Source: Salinigranum marinum
Lineage (GTDB): Archaea; Halobacteriota; Halobacteria; Halobacteriales; Haloferacaceae
Reading direction: 5' to 3'
DNA length: 64,000 bases
NCBI RefSeq assembly: GCF_024228675.1
Contig: NZ_CP100461.1
Coordinates: 3,717,398-3,781,397 of the forward strand
Shown: one piece after another, positions 1-8,260 of the stretch
How positions within the stretch are numbered: position 1 is the first letter of the stretch
How the letters are laid out: each line of letters starts with the position of its first letter
The notes under the pieces: generated by a model
What the model saw: only the letters and a program-made list of their open reading frames with translations
Told to the model about the DNA's origin: nothing
The model's database searches: none
Translations under genes and position numbers: made by a program

Positions 1-1179
1 GGCGGCGGCCATCGCCACCGCGCGAGCCACCTGCCGCGGCGTCGCGCCCGCGCCGATCGCGTCTTCGAGCGCGCCCACGACGCGGTCCGGGTCGTCCGCG
101 AGAAGCGTCTCGACGAACCCCTCGGGCTCCGTCCACGTCGCCCCCGCGCCGTCGGCCCCCAACTCGTCGAGGCGGTCGAACGCTTCGTCCAGTCGTCCCG
201 CGAGGTCGACTGGCTGTCGCCACGACGACAGCTCCTCGCTCCGCGTCGCGTCCGTGAGGCTCGTCACGAGCGCGGGCAGGACCGCCTCGGCGTGCTCCCA
301 GCCGGCGTGATCGAGCGCCTCGCACGCCTTGTTGATGTAGTCGACCGTGTGCCCGCCGTCGAGGTAGCGGTGGTCGGTCGCCGCGGTCAGCAGGAGACCG
401 GCAAGGGCGTCGTCGTCGGAGCCGGCGGCGATCGCCGTCCGGAGACAGCGCTCGGTGCCGTCGCCGTCCCGGACCTCGACGGTGTCGCGGAGCCACCCCG
501 TGAGCCGGTCGTGGGAGAGCCCGCGCGCTTCGAAGGCGTCCTGGTCGAACCGCGGCGGCTCGCCGGCGCAGTCCGAGGCGACCTCGACGAGCCCTTGGTA
601 GAGCGCCCGCTTTCGGTCCGCGGTTGCGAGCGCGGGCAGGACGTTCGCCATGGCCGTGAGGATCGTCAGTCCCGGCCCCCAGCCGTCGGCGCGGTAGCGC
701 ACGCCGAACCGGACGCCGCTCTCGACCGGCTCCGTGGGGGTGACGCCGGCGTCGACGAGGCCGATGACCGACTTGGCGACGACGAGCCGGAGGTTCCGTT
801 CGAGGCCGTCGTCGAGACGGTCGGCCCACCGCGCTTCGGGTGGCCGGTCGTCCTGCGGCCGGGGATCGACGTAGACGGTTCCGTCGACGACCGAGACGGG
901 ATACGAGGGGACGTCGTCGGCCCAGGGATCGAACGTGTCGCCGCAGGAGAGGGCGAAGCGCGCGTGGTGCCAGTGACACGTCAGCACGCCGTCGTCGACC
1001 GACCCGCGGGCGAGCGGGAACCCCATGTGCGGACAGCGGTTGTCGACGGCGAACACCTCCTCCTCGTGGTGGACGACGAGGATCGCGCGACCGTCGACGC
1101 GGACGACGCGGTGGCCCTCCTCGCGGAGGTCGGCGAGCGGGCCCACTTCGTGTGCGTGAGACGGGGGCGACGTACTCAT
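1..1179 (-). CDS. Rieske [2Fe-2S] domain protein, C-terminus beyond window
   Basis: The N-terminal ~100 residues form a Rieske ferredoxin domain: cluster ligands are C49-P-H51 and C68-H-W-H71, the usual C-x-H ... C-x2-H pattern. Rieske domains carry electrons or feed an oxygenase. The remaining ~290 visible residues are Ala- and Leu-rich and look helical; I recognise no oxygenase iron site there. The gene runs off the window at base 1 after 393 complete codons, so the true length is unknown. The start ATG at 1179 lies just outside the domain. No partner gene is visible here; the next gene upstream is a separate membrane protein. The Rieske call is firm, the overall function unknown. Confidence 0.88.
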   Translation of the reverse strand, partial: MSTSPPSHAHEVGPLADLREEGHRVVRVDGRAILVVHHEEEVFAVDNRCPHMGFPLARGSVDDGVLTCHWHHARFALSCGDTFDPWADDVPSYPVSVVDGTVYVDPRPQDDRPPEARWADRLDDGLERNLRLVVAKSVIGLVDAGVTPTEPVESGVRFGVRYRADGWGPGLTILTAMANVLPALATADRKRALYQGLVEVASDCAGEPPRFDQDAFEARGLSHDRLTGWLRDTVEVRDGDGTERCLRTAIAAGSDDDALAGLLLTAATDHRYLDGGHTVDYINKACEALDHAGWEHAEAVLPALVTSLTDATRSEELSSWRQPVDLAGRLDEAFDRLDELGADGAGATWTEPEGFVETLLADDPDRVVGALEDAIGAGATPRQVARAVAMAAA

Positions 1180-1280
1180 ATCCCTGGTAACACACCCCAC
1201 AGGTAAAACGTTCCCGCGCGGCGGAGAGATGACTGAAGCCACCGGTCTCCGTCGTCGCCTTCGTCCGCCGAACGCGTGGC

Positions 1281-1868
1281 TCAGAGCCGCTCCCGAACCG
1301 TCGGACGACGCTCCGTGCGGAGGCGGCGCGAGGCGACGATCACGACGACCACCCCGGCCGCGCCCGCCGCGTTGACGACGATATCGATGGCCGTGTCGAC
1401 GGCGTAAAACCGGAGCGACCAGCCGTACCAAAAGCCCTTGAACAGGAACTCGTACACCTCGAATCCCGCGCCGACGGCGGCCACGCCGGTGACGAGCCAC
1501 CACGGCGTCGTGCGCGCCGGTGTCCGATCCCGAAGACCGAGGAACAGGACGGCGGCGACGCCGGCCCCGCCCGTCGCGTGCGTCAGGAGGTCCCACCAGA
1601 ACAGCCGGGAGTAGATCCCCCACGCGAGGCCGCCGAAGTGCAACCCCGTCACGAGCGCCGACCAGAGCGCGACCGCCGCCCAGGCGCGAGCCGCCGGCCC
1701 GCGGCGCCGGAGGTCGGCCCGGAGGCGCGTGACGATCGCCCGGGGCCAGGAGCCGACGTCGGACGGGGAACCGGGCGTGGCCCGCGTCGCCAGCGCCGCC
1801 GCCAGCGTGACGACCACCGACCCGACGCCGACGAGGAGTTGCGGCGAGGTGTGAGGGATCGATCCCAT
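1281..1868 (-). CDS. Multi-pass membrane protein with W-D-L-L-T-H motif
   Basis: About 195 residues with roughly five hydrophobic segments. A conserved-looking stretch WDLLTHATGGAG sits in the middle and a charged YEFLFKG segment follows, which resembles the family of small bacterial and archaeal membrane proteins related to YjdF/DUF2238. Biochemical role unknown. An in-frame ATG at 1931 would add 21 residues, but the start at 1868 (MGSIPHTSP) leads directly into the first membrane segment and is preferred. The gene is monocistronic and divergent from the radical SAM gene at 2054. Confidence 0.7.
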   Translation of the reverse strand: MGSIPHTSPQLLVGVGSVVVTLAAALATRATPGSPSDVGSWPRAIVTRLRADLRRRGPAARAWAAVALWSALVTGLHFGGLAWGIYSRLFWWDLLTHATGGAGVAAVLFLGLRDRTPARTTPWWLVTGVAAVGAGFEVYEFLFKGFWYGWSLRFYAVDTAIDIVVNAAGAAGVVVVIVASRRLRTERRPTVRERL

Positions 1869-2021
1869 CGCATCGGGCGTCTCCCACGTCGCAAGTAGTT
1901 CTTCCGACGTGACGGCGGGGCTCGGGGCCACAACCGGAGGTCGCCTCGTTCATCGACAACGGTGAGCGCCCGACCGTGGCAGACGACGCCGTCGCGGTCG
2001 CTCGCGTCACACAGCCGGGGA

Positions 2022-2033
2022 ACAGTTAACTGT
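2022..2033. promoter_or_regulatory. 12-bp perfect palindrome in radical SAM promoter
   Basis: ACAGTTAACTGT is self-complementary and lies 21-32 bases upstream of the ATG at 2054, where a haloarchaeal TATA element would be. It may be the core promoter itself, an operator, or both. Confidence 0.4.
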
Positions 2034-2053
2034 CCGTCGCCGCTGTCAACGCC

Positions 2054-3484
2054 ATGGCAACTTCTGACAGGGAGCTCTCGACGACGACGAGCCTCTGCCC
2101 CACCTGTCTCGCACGCGTCCCCGGCACGTACGAGGCGCGCGACGATGCCGTCTACCTCTCCCGGGACTGTCCCGAACACGGAATCAGTCGCCGCAAAGTG
2201 TGGGACTCGCTCGACCACTGGGAGTGGGCCGGCGAGTTCAGCCCCGACGTCCCCGAGCGTGACCCGCCCGAGCGCGACGACGGGAGCGACCTCGCGGTCG
2301 ACAACGATCACGCCTGTCTCGCCGTCGTCGAGGTGACCCAGGCGTGTAACCTCTCGTGTTCGTACTGTTTCGCCAGTTCGGGCCCGGGCGGGCGCGAACT
2401 CGCCTTCGGCGAGGTCGTCAACCTGCTCGACGTCGTGCTCGACAGCGGCGGCCCTCGTCCGATCCAGTTTTCGGGCGGGGAGCCAACGATCCGCGACGAC
2501 CTGCCCGAGCTCGTCGAGACGGCGGTACGGAAGGGGTTCGACCACGTCGAGGTCAACACGAACGGGATCGTCCTCGCCCGCGAGGACGGCTACGCCGACC
2601 GGCTCGTCGAGGCGGGCGTCACCGCGATATACCTCCAGTTCGACGGGCTCCGGGCGGAGACCTACCGCGAGATCCGCGACGCCGACGTCCTCGAAGACAA
2701 ACACGCGGCGATCGAGGCGTGTCGCCGCGCCGACCTGCCGGTGATCCTCGTGCCGACCGTAGTTCCGGGGGTCAACGACGACGAGATGGGGGCGATCGTC
2801 GAGTTCGCCGTGGCGAACCGCGACGTGGTGCGTTCGGTCAACTTCCAGCCGGTCTCGCACTTCGGTCGCTACGCCGACGTCGACGCCAACGGCCGCTTCT
2901 CGCTCGACACGGCGGCGACGCGCCTGGCCGAACAGCTCGACGCGCTCGAACCGAGAGATCTCCTGCCGGCCCCCTGCTGTTCGGCGTACTGCCAGTCGGG
3001 GACGGCGCTCGTCCCGACGGGGGACGGCGACAGCGACGACGCAGACGACCTGGTCCCGCTGACGCGCTTTCTCGACCAGGGGCTCTGGCGGTCGGTCCTC
3101 GGGGGCGTCGACGAGGCCGACTGGATGGAGTTCCTCGCGAAGACCGACGTCGGCCGCGAGAGCGCCTGCGGTATGAGCGGCTGTTGCGGCCCCGTGAGCC
3201 CCTCGACGGAGGAGACGACAGATCTGTTCGACTCGGTGCTCCCCGTCACGCTCACCGGCTTCATGGACGTCGACGCCGCCGACGTCGAGCGGCTGGGCAA
3301 CTGCTGTCTCTCCGTCCCCACGCCCGGTGGGGAGCTGGTCCCCTTCTGTGGGTACAACATGACGACCGACGACGGCGCGTACGCCCTTCGGTCGAGATAC
3401 GGCTGGGGCGGGCGCGAGCGCGTCGCCCCAGGGTCGGAACTGGAGCCGGAGCCCGAACTCCGGTCGGAGAGCGACGATGACTGA
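2054..3484 (+). CDS. Radical SAM protein of the MJ0619/Tes-like type
   Basis: A 476-residue radical SAM enzyme. The [4Fe-4S]/SAM motif is C98-x3-C102-x2-C105, followed by SGGEPT. An N-terminal Cys-rich segment (C15-x2-C18, C39) precedes the barrel and a Cys-rich C-terminal part (CGMSGCC, then GNCC and PFCGYNM) follows it. This layout is that of the group containing methanogen MJ0619 (a pterin methylase) and tetraether synthase. Such enzymes use a 5'-deoxyadenosyl radical for C-C bond formation or methylation. The substrate here is unknown. A class I methyltransferase gene follows 40 bases downstream and is probably cotranscribed. The start ATG at 2054 sits just downstream of a palindromic promoter element. 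Confidence 0.85.
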   Translation: MATSDRELSTTTSLCPTCLARVPGTYEARDDAVYLSRDCPEHGISRRKVWDSLDHWEWAGEFSPDVPERDPPERDDGSDLAVDNDHACLAVVEVTQACNLSCSYCFASSGPGGRELAFGEVVNLLDVVLDSGGPRPIQFSGGEPTIRDDLPELVETAVRKGFDHVEVNTNGIVLAREDGYADRLVEAGVTAIYLQFDGLRAETYREIRDADVLEDKHAAIEACRRADLPVILVPTVVPGVNDDEMGAIVEFAVANRDVVRSVNFQPVSHFGRYADVDANGRFSLDTAATRLAEQLDALEPRDLLPAPCCSAYCQSGTALVPTGDGDSDDADDLVPLTRFLDQGLWRSVLGGVDEADWMEFLAKTDVGRESACGMSGCCGPVSPSTEETTDLFDSVLPVTLTGFMDVDAADVERLGNCCLSVPTPGGELVPFCGYNMTTDDGAYALRSRYGWGGRERVAPGSELEPEPELRSESDDD

Positions 3485-3523
3485 CTCCAGAGCGCGCGCC
3501 GGTCCTCCCGGGAGGACGCGCCC

Positions 3524-4225
3524 GTGCTGAACGTTCTCGACGCGGCGATGGCCGACCCCTGGGGGGTGCTCAGGACGGTCCTGGGCGACCCGCTCCACCC
3601 GGGCGGGGAGGACGCCACGCGGGCACTGCTCGACCGCGCGGGCGTCACGCGGGGGACGCGACTCCTCGACGTCGGCTGCGGCGCGGGCGGATCGCTCGCG
3701 CTCGCCAACGAACGCGGTGCCAGCGCGGTCGGCCTCGACCACGACCCGCGCGGCTCGGGGACCGTCCGGGGGGAACTGGCGTCTCTGCCGTTCCGCGACG
3801 CGAGTGTCGACGTCGTGCTCGCCGAGTGCGTGCTGTGTCTCGCGGACCTCGATCGGGGGCTCGCGGAAGCCCGCCGCGTCCTCGACGCCGGCGGGCGACT
3901 CGCCCTGTCGGACGTGGTCGTCGCGGGGGATCTGCTCGACCTTCCGTCCGGGCTGACGGAGGCGCTCTGCCTCTCCAGCGCGCGCGAGCGCGAGCGGCTC
4001 CTCGGGCGCGTCGCGGCGGCGAGCTTTTCGGTCGAGAGCGTCGCGGACCACCGCGAGGACCTGCTGGCGATGCGCGACCGTGCTGCGAGTCGGGTGGACT
4101 ACGCCGGGCTCCTCGGGGCGTTCGGCGAGCGCGGTCGACGGCTCCGTACCGGGATCGAGGAGCTGGAGGCGGCGGTCGAGGACGGTCGCGTGGGGTACGT
4201 CTCGGTCGTCGCCACAGCCGAGTGA
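3524..4225 (+). CDS. Class I SAM-dependent methyltransferase
   Basis: A 233-residue protein with the Rossmann methyltransferase motif I VGCGAGG at about residues 49-55, an acidic loop (GLDHD), and the motif II/III region (DVVLAECVL, then GGRLALSDVV). It follows the radical SAM gene by 40 bases on the same strand, so the two probably act together; the target is not evident. The start is GTG at 3524. An ATG at 3548 (MADPWGVL) is an alternative. An ATG overlapping the radical SAM stop leads to a short dead-end frame and is not the start. Confidence 0.8.
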   Translation: MLNVLDAAMADPWGVLRTVLGDPLHPGGEDATRALLDRAGVTRGTRLLDVGCGAGGSLALANERGASAVGLDHDPRGSGTVRGELASLPFRDASVDVVLAECVLCLADLDRGLAEARRVLDAGGRLALSDVVVAGDLLDLPSGLTEALCLSSARERERLLGRVAAASFSVESVADHREDLLAMRDRAASRVDYAGLLGAFGERGRRLRTGIEELEAAVEDGRVGYVSVVATAE

Positions 4226-4371
4226 GCAGTTCCTCGCGAACGACCCGCGGCTCCACGCCACTGGGCGACCGCTCTCGCGGGCCGGTCGGCGTGCCCCCGG
4301 TCGCGGTGCGTTCCCATCGCGTGAGAGTCGTCGAAATAATGAGTATCGTTGCGGTCGAACAGGAGCGTGCA

Positions 4372-4797
4372 ATGACACGTATCCTCGTCGCGATCGACGG
4401 CTCCGACACTGCCCAGGAAGCGTTCTCGTTCGCGCTCGATCGCCACGCTGACGCCGACCTGACCGCCATCGCGGTGGTCGACCCGACGGCGTTCGCCCAG
4501 GGCACAGTGGAGATGGCACAGCCGAACGTCGACGCCTGGCGCGAGAAGGCCGAGGGGGAGATCGGTTCCGTCCTCGACGAGGCCGTGGACCAGGCCGAGG
4601 CGGCCGGTGTCGCGCTGGAGACGGAACTCGTCTACGGCTCGGCCGCCCGGGCGATCGTCAACTACGCCGAGGAGAACGACTTCGATCAGATCATCGTCGG
4701 GAGCCACGGCCGCGACGGCGTCTCCCGCGTCCTCCTCGGGAGCGTCGCCGAGACGGTCGTCCGACGGTCGTCCGTTCCAGTGACCGTCGTCCGGTAA
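4372..4797 (+). CDS. Universal stress protein (UspA family)
   Basis: A 141-residue single Usp domain: N-terminal VAIDGSD, and the C-terminal nucleotide-binding motif GSHGRDGVSRVLLGSVAETVV (G-x2-G-x9-G-S type), consistent with an ATP-binding Usp. Soluble; assembles as dimers in characterised members. The start at 4372 (MTRILVAI) gives the standard N-terminus. An in-frame ATG at 4339 would add 11 residues, but the A/T-rich stretch around 4333-4343 looks like a TATA element for a leaderless transcript starting near 4372. One of four usp genes in this window. Confidence 0.93.
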   Translation: MTRILVAIDGSDTAQEAFSFALDRHADADLTAIAVVDPTAFAQGTVEMAQPNVDAWREKAEGEIGSVLDEAVDQAEAAGVALETELVYGSAARAIVNYAEENDFDQIIVGSHGRDGVSRVLLGSVAETVVRRSSVPVTVVR

Positions 4798-4977
4798 CGT
4801 AACTGGCGACTCCTCCTTCCCGCTCGATTCGCGACGGACGACAGCTGAGCCCTCGTCGGTCCACCGGGTCGACGTCCACGAGAGACGGACAGTCAAGATG
4901 ACGAATGGATAGATATCAGTACAATTACCGTGGCAAAAAGGTATTAAGTGCGATGGCGACTGAACATCGTTCACTGA

Positions 4978-5145
4978 ATGCTCGGATCTGGTAACAAAGA
5001 CGACGCTCGTTCTACGTCTCACTCGCACACGCAGCACATCGAATGCGAACTGTGTGAAGAGGTGCGCCTGTGTACCGAACGCTGCAGTATGGTCACCTGT
5101 CAGGACTGCCAGGCCGACTTTCTGCCGCGGAGACGGTTCCTGTAG
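4978..5145 (+). CDS. 55-aa Cys-rich small zinc-binding-type protein
   Basis: A 55-codon reading frame with seven cysteines crowded into the C-terminal half, in C-E-L-C, C-T-E-R-C and C-Q-D-C spacings, ending in a basic tail. This is the pattern of the small CxxC zinc-finger proteins that are numerous in haloarchaea and mostly uncharacterised. It has an A/T-rich promoter (around 4930-4950, AAAAAGGTATTAAG) correctly placed upstream, and nothing else occupies this interval. The four-cysteine zinc site is inferred. Confidence 0.72.
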   Translation: MLGSGNKDDARSTSHSHTQHIECELCEEVRLCTERCSMVTCQDCQADFLPRRRFL

Positions 5146-5197
5146 CGGGCACCCTCACGGCCACGTCCGCGGCTCCCGATCCGACCGCGGCCCCCGC

Positions 5198-5560
5198 TCA
5201 CACCGGGACGACGAACCGGACGAGCCAGAGCGCGACCAGTCCGACGACGATGGTCGCCGTGACGTCACCCGTGCGCCAGGCGACGATCGTCGCGGCCGCC
5301 CCCGCGAGGAGGCGATCGGCGGTGAGCGTGCCGACGACCGTGGGCTCGACGGAGACGATGCTCGGTACGACGAGCGCGGCGAGCACCGCGGCGGGGACGT
5401 ACCGTAGCGCACGCGTCACGGCCGGTGGCACCGCGTCGATCCGGCCGAACAGGTAGATGAACGAGAGCCGAACGAGGTAGGTCGCCACGCCGACCGCGAC
5501 GATCGCCGTCCAGACGCTCAGCGGGCCGTACGCGGTCGCGACCACGAACGCGTCGGTCAC
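5198..5560 (-). CDS. azlD: AzlD family branched-chain amino-acid export subunit
   Basis: A 120-residue protein with four hydrophobic segments. The signature TYLVRLSFIYLFG near residue 27 and RALRYVPAAVLAALVVP in the centre are typical of AzlD. AzlD pairs with AzlC in the LIV-E family of exporters for branched-chain amino acids and their analogues. Its start overlaps the azlC stop by 4 bases (ATGA), so translation is coupled. Length is normal for the family. Confidence 0.9.
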   Translation of the reverse strand: MTDAFVVATAYGPLSVWTAIVAVGVATYLVRLSFIYLFGRIDAVPPAVTRALRYVPAAVLAALVVPSIVSVEPTVVGTLTADRLLAGAAATIVAWRTGDVTATIVVGLVALWLVRFVVPV

Positions 5561-6318
5561 TGGCCGGCCCCCCGTTCGACCGCGAGCCCGACGCCGACGC
5601 CGACGATCGCGGCGACCGGGAGCCCGAGTTGGTACGGCAGCCCGGTCCCGGCGAGCGCGACGACACCCGCGGCGAGGCCCGCGGCGGTGGTCGGACGGTC
5701 CTCGAGCCGCGGCACGAGGAGTGCGAGAAAGACGAGCGGGACGGCGAAGTCGAGTCCCCAGGCGTCGGGGACGCCCCGCCCGAGGCCGACGCCGACGGCG
5801 GTGGCGACGACCCAGACGACCCAGACGCTCGCCCCGACGCCGAGGTAGAACCAGTCCCGCCCGCCCGCCGGATCGTCGGCGTCCGCCTCTGGCGTCGTCG
5901 ATCCGTCCCGCTCTCGGTCGTGGCCGGCCGCCTCGTCGTCGGGCTCGTCAGCCGTGTACCGCGCGATCGCGACGGCGTACGCCTGGTCCGTGAGGAAGTA
6001 CGCGAGCACGGCCTTCCAGCGCGATCGGTACCGCTGGAAGTACGGGGCGATCGAGGCCGAGTACATGAGCATCCGGAGGTTGATGACGACGCCGGTGAGG
6101 ACGACGACGAAAAGCGGCGTGTCGCTCCGCAGGAGGTCGATGATCGCCAGCTGGGCGGCCCCGGCGAAGACGACGACCGACATCCCGAGTGCCGCGACCG
6201 GCGAGAGCCCCGCGTCGACCGCGGCGACACCCGCGACGAGGCCGAACGGGACGATGCCGACGAGGAGGGGGAGCGACGCGCGCACCCCGGCTCGGACGGG
6301 GGGTGGAAGGCGAGCCAT
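5557..6318 (-). CDS. azlC: AzlC family amino-acid permease
   Basis: A 253-residue permease with the AzlC hallmark near the N-terminus (VGIVPFGLVAGVAAVDAGLS) and the downstream FAGAAQLAIIDLL segment. It forms the large subunit of the AzlCD exporter with the overlapping azlD gene. An acidic loop of about 35 residues (EPDDEAAGHDRERD region, near residue 130) is inserted between membrane segments; this looks like a haloarchaeal surface loop rather than a domain. Substrate direction and specificity are inferred from the family. Confidence 0.9.
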   Translation of the reverse strand: MARLPPPVRAGVRASLPLLVGIVPFGLVAGVAAVDAGLSPVAALGMSVVVFAGAAQLAIIDLLRSDTPLFVVVLTGVVINLRMLMYSASIAPYFQRYRSRWKAVLAYFLTDQAYAVAIARYTADEPDDEAAGHDRERDGSTTPEADADDPAGGRDWFYLGVGASVWVVWVVATAVGVGLGRGVPDAWGLDFAVPLVFLALLVPRLEDRPTTAAGLAAGVVALAGTGLPYQLGLPVAAIVGVGVGLAVERGAGQ

Positions 6319-6432
6319 ATCTCCCGGACGAGACGCGGCCGAAAACCCCTTTCCGTTCGTCGCGCTCGTGGCGTTCGCCCGCCGACGCCGTCACGAGCCG
6401 GCCGGTCGCGACTCCGTGGCTCCGACCGGTGG

Positions 6433-6837
6433 CTACGCGGACGCGTCTCCGCCGTCGATCCCGTCACCGTCCTCTCCTTCGACGCCGATCACGACCGCAC
6501 TCCGGATGTCGAGGGCGCTCTCGAACTCCTCGCGGCGCTCCTGTCGACTCCCGACCCGCCGGAGTTGCTCCTCGTGGGCGCGTCGGACGGCCTCGCGCTC
6601 CCGTCTCGTGAGGTCGAGCCGCCTCCCGACCTCCTCCCAGTGGTCGGGCGGGACGAGAAAGGTCCAGCGGTCGGGGGACTCGTCGACCGCCTCGTACGCG
6701 CGACGATACGTTGCAAGCCGCGGGCCGAGGTCGGCCTGGACGCGGTCGACGAGCGCCGGTAGCTCTCGCGCCGCGACGCTGGCTTTCGCCGCCGTGAGCA
6801 ACAGCACCTGTCCGTCGAGCGGATCGCCCCGGGCCAT
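6433..6837 (-). CDS. Uncharacterised acidic protein downstream of the MoaD pair
   Basis: A 134-residue soluble protein, helical and charged in its central part (RREREAVRRAHEEQLRR), with an acidic Gly/Asp tail. It starts 1 base after the stop of the preceding 84-aa gene, so it is probably the third gene of an operon with the MoaD-like protein. The segment VPPDHWEEVGRRLDLT resembles no domain I can name. It is probably a haloarchaeal conserved protein; the functional link to MoaD rests only on position. Confidence 0.6.
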   Translation of the reverse strand: MARGDPLDGQVLLLTAAKASVAARELPALVDRVQADLGPRLATYRRAYEAVDESPDRWTFLVPPDHWEEVGRRLDLTRREREAVRRAHEEQLRRVGSRQERREEFESALDIRSAVVIGVEGEDGDGIDGGDASA

Positions 6838-6838
6838 C

Positions 6839-7093
6839 TCAACCGCCGGCGCGCATCGCCTTCTGTGCGAACTGTTCGACGAGCGGTTCGAGTACGTCGT
6901 CGTCGCCCTCGAAGACGACGTCGACCTCGTTGAGGCTGAGCGTCGGGCCGACGGTGGCTTTCGACTCCGACAGCGACGCCTGCCAGTCGTCGCCGACGAC
7001 GCGGTCCTCGGCGACCACCTCGCCCCCGAGGTTCGTCAGATAGTGAACCGCCAGCCGCTGTGAGATGCCCCGGAACGACCGTTCGATCCTCAT
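6839..7093 (-). CDS. 84-aa MoaD-associated protein ending in Gly-Gly
   Basis: A small protein whose ATG overlaps the stop codon of the MoaD-like gene (ATGA), so the two are translationally coupled. Sequence features (GISQRLAVHYLTNLGG, ending in MRAGG) recall the archaeal MoaD C-terminal companion domain (MoaD_arch/DUF1952), which is fused to MoaD in some organisms. The ending diglycine is the kind of tail that an E1-like enzyme adenylates. I infer that this is the split-off partner of the upstream ubiquitin-like protein; the assignment is by resemblance and needs a profile search. Confidence 0.6.
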   Translation of the reverse strand: MRIERSFRGISQRLAVHYLTNLGGEVVAEDRVVGDDWQASLSESKATVGPTLSLNEVDVVFEGDDDVLEPLVEQFAQKAMRAGG

Positions 7094-7374
7094 TCGATCC
7101 CCCCGGCCACCGGCGGGAAGACGCTCACCGTGTCGCCGTCGTCGACAGACGTGTCGATCCCGTCTATGTGTAATACCTCTCGTCCGTTCTTCAGCACGTT
7201 GATCTGCGGCTTGAGATCGCCGTCGACGAGGAGTTCGCCGCCGAGCGCCTCGTACTCCGTCTCCAGGCCGCGGAGCACCTCTCCGACGGTCGTCCCGTCG
7301 GCGAACTCGCGCTCGATGGTCTTCGAGCCGACGATCTCCCGGAAGGTAGCGAAGAACTTCAGCGTGATCTGCAT
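7090..7374 (-). CDS. MoaD/ThiS-type ubiquitin-like small modifier protein
   Basis: A 94-residue beta-grasp protein similar to archaeal SAMPs and MoaD: FFATFREIVGSKT at the start, NVLKNGREV in the middle and the FPPVAGG ending. In haloarchaea such proteins act as protein modifiers (sampylation), as sulfur carriers, or as the small subunit of molybdopterin synthase. The unusual point is the terminus: two residues (Ile-Glu) follow the diglycine, and the gene then overlaps the next gene by ATGA. A protein that must be activated at Gly-Gly would need trimming, or the active tail belongs to the coupled 84-aa partner. Confidence 0.85.
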   Translation of the reverse strand: MQITLKFFATFREIVGSKTIEREFADGTTVGEVLRGLETEYEALGGELLVDGDLKPQINVLKNGREVLHIDGIDTSVDDGDTVSVFPPVAGGIE

Positions 7375-7451
7375 GGGTGGAGGGTACGCTGCCACGGATA
7401 AAAACGTACGCCGAGTCGGGCGCGCGGCGCGAACGGCCGCCGAGCCGGGTG

Positions 7452-7850
7452 TCAGTCCCCGCTCTTGCCGAACCGGATGCCGTCCTCGACGAGGCGGTGG
7501 TTGCGCTCGCGGTCGACGTGTCCCGCGAGCCAGTCGTGTTCGTGGAGCTGGAGGATGAGGTCGGCCTGGAGGTTCCGCCAGGCGATGGCGTAGATGGGCG
7601 ACTGCCCCCACGCGCGCAGTTCCGGGACGAACTCGTCGTACCGGTCGAGGTGTTCCTCTAGACGTTCGAGCGCGTCGACGACGTGACTCGCCGCCTCCGA
7701 CTCCGACGCCGCGGCGTCGATGGCCCGGTTCAACTGGGACTCCATCCCGGCGACCGCCCGCTTCATGTCCTGTGCGGCGTCGCCCTCCTCGTCCGGCAGC
7801 GACTCCAGGATCTGTTGGGGGACCCCGAGTTCGACGTGTTCGTCGACCAT
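7452..7850 (-). CDS. Uncharacterised helical protein
   Basis: A 132-residue protein, predicted almost all helical, with a Glu/Ala-rich central coil (GMESQLNRAIDAAASESEAASHVVDALERLEEHL) and a more conserved-looking Trp-containing segment (AIAWRNLQADLILQLHEHDWLAGHV). It has typical haloarchaeal acidity and GC-rich third positions. ATG at 7850 gives a clean start. It is separate from the MoaD operon by 77 bases on the same strand. I do not recognise the family. Confidence 0.6.
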   Translation of the reverse strand: MVDEHVELGVPQQILESLPDEEGDAAQDMKRAVAGMESQLNRAIDAAASESEAASHVVDALERLEEHLDRYDEFVPELRAWGQSPIYAIAWRNLQADLILQLHEHDWLAGHVDRERNHRLVEDGIRFGKSGD

Positions 7851-7947
7851 ACCTCCCAGGAGGGGAGAGGGCGACAAAAAGCTGGTCACACGAGCCGACC
7901 GCCGCCTCGCCGCCGTGGTCGCAGTGGCGCCACTCGCACGGCGTGTG

Positions 7948-8160
7948 TCACTCCTCGCGGCGTGGGTCCTCCCGCGCGGGCGCTCCCGTGTCGGGGGCGT
8001 CTCCGTCGCCGTCGACGAACGCCCGGAGCTCCGTCCCACAAGACCGACACAACAGCTCTCGGATGCGCCCCTCGGCGTCGAGGACGTCGACGACGGCGTA
8101 GACGTCACCGGGTTCGATGGCCGCGCCACAGCGGCGGCAGTGGTGGGTACGACGGACCAC
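7948..8160 (-). CDS. Small zinc-ribbon protein
   Basis: 70 residues. Two CxxC knuckles (C-R-R-C near residue 8 and C-R-S-C near residue 38) about 30 residues apart form a likely zinc ribbon, followed by an acidic disordered tail. The GDVYAVVDVLDAEGR segment between the knuckles is a beta hairpin. The metal site is inferred from spacing. It belongs to the abundant set of tiny haloarchaeal zinc proteins with no assigned role. Confidence 0.7.
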   Translation of the reverse strand: MVRRTHHCRRCGAAIEPGDVYAVVDVLDAEGRIRELLCRSCGTELRAFVDGDGDAPDTGAPAREDPRREE

Positions 8161-8260
8161 GCCGGCGAGAGGCGGCCCAGGGTGAAAAACGGCGGGCCGA
8201 CGCGGATGCCGCGGGAGTCGACGGGGGAAGGATCGTCGGGAGTCGACGGCGGACGGACCG

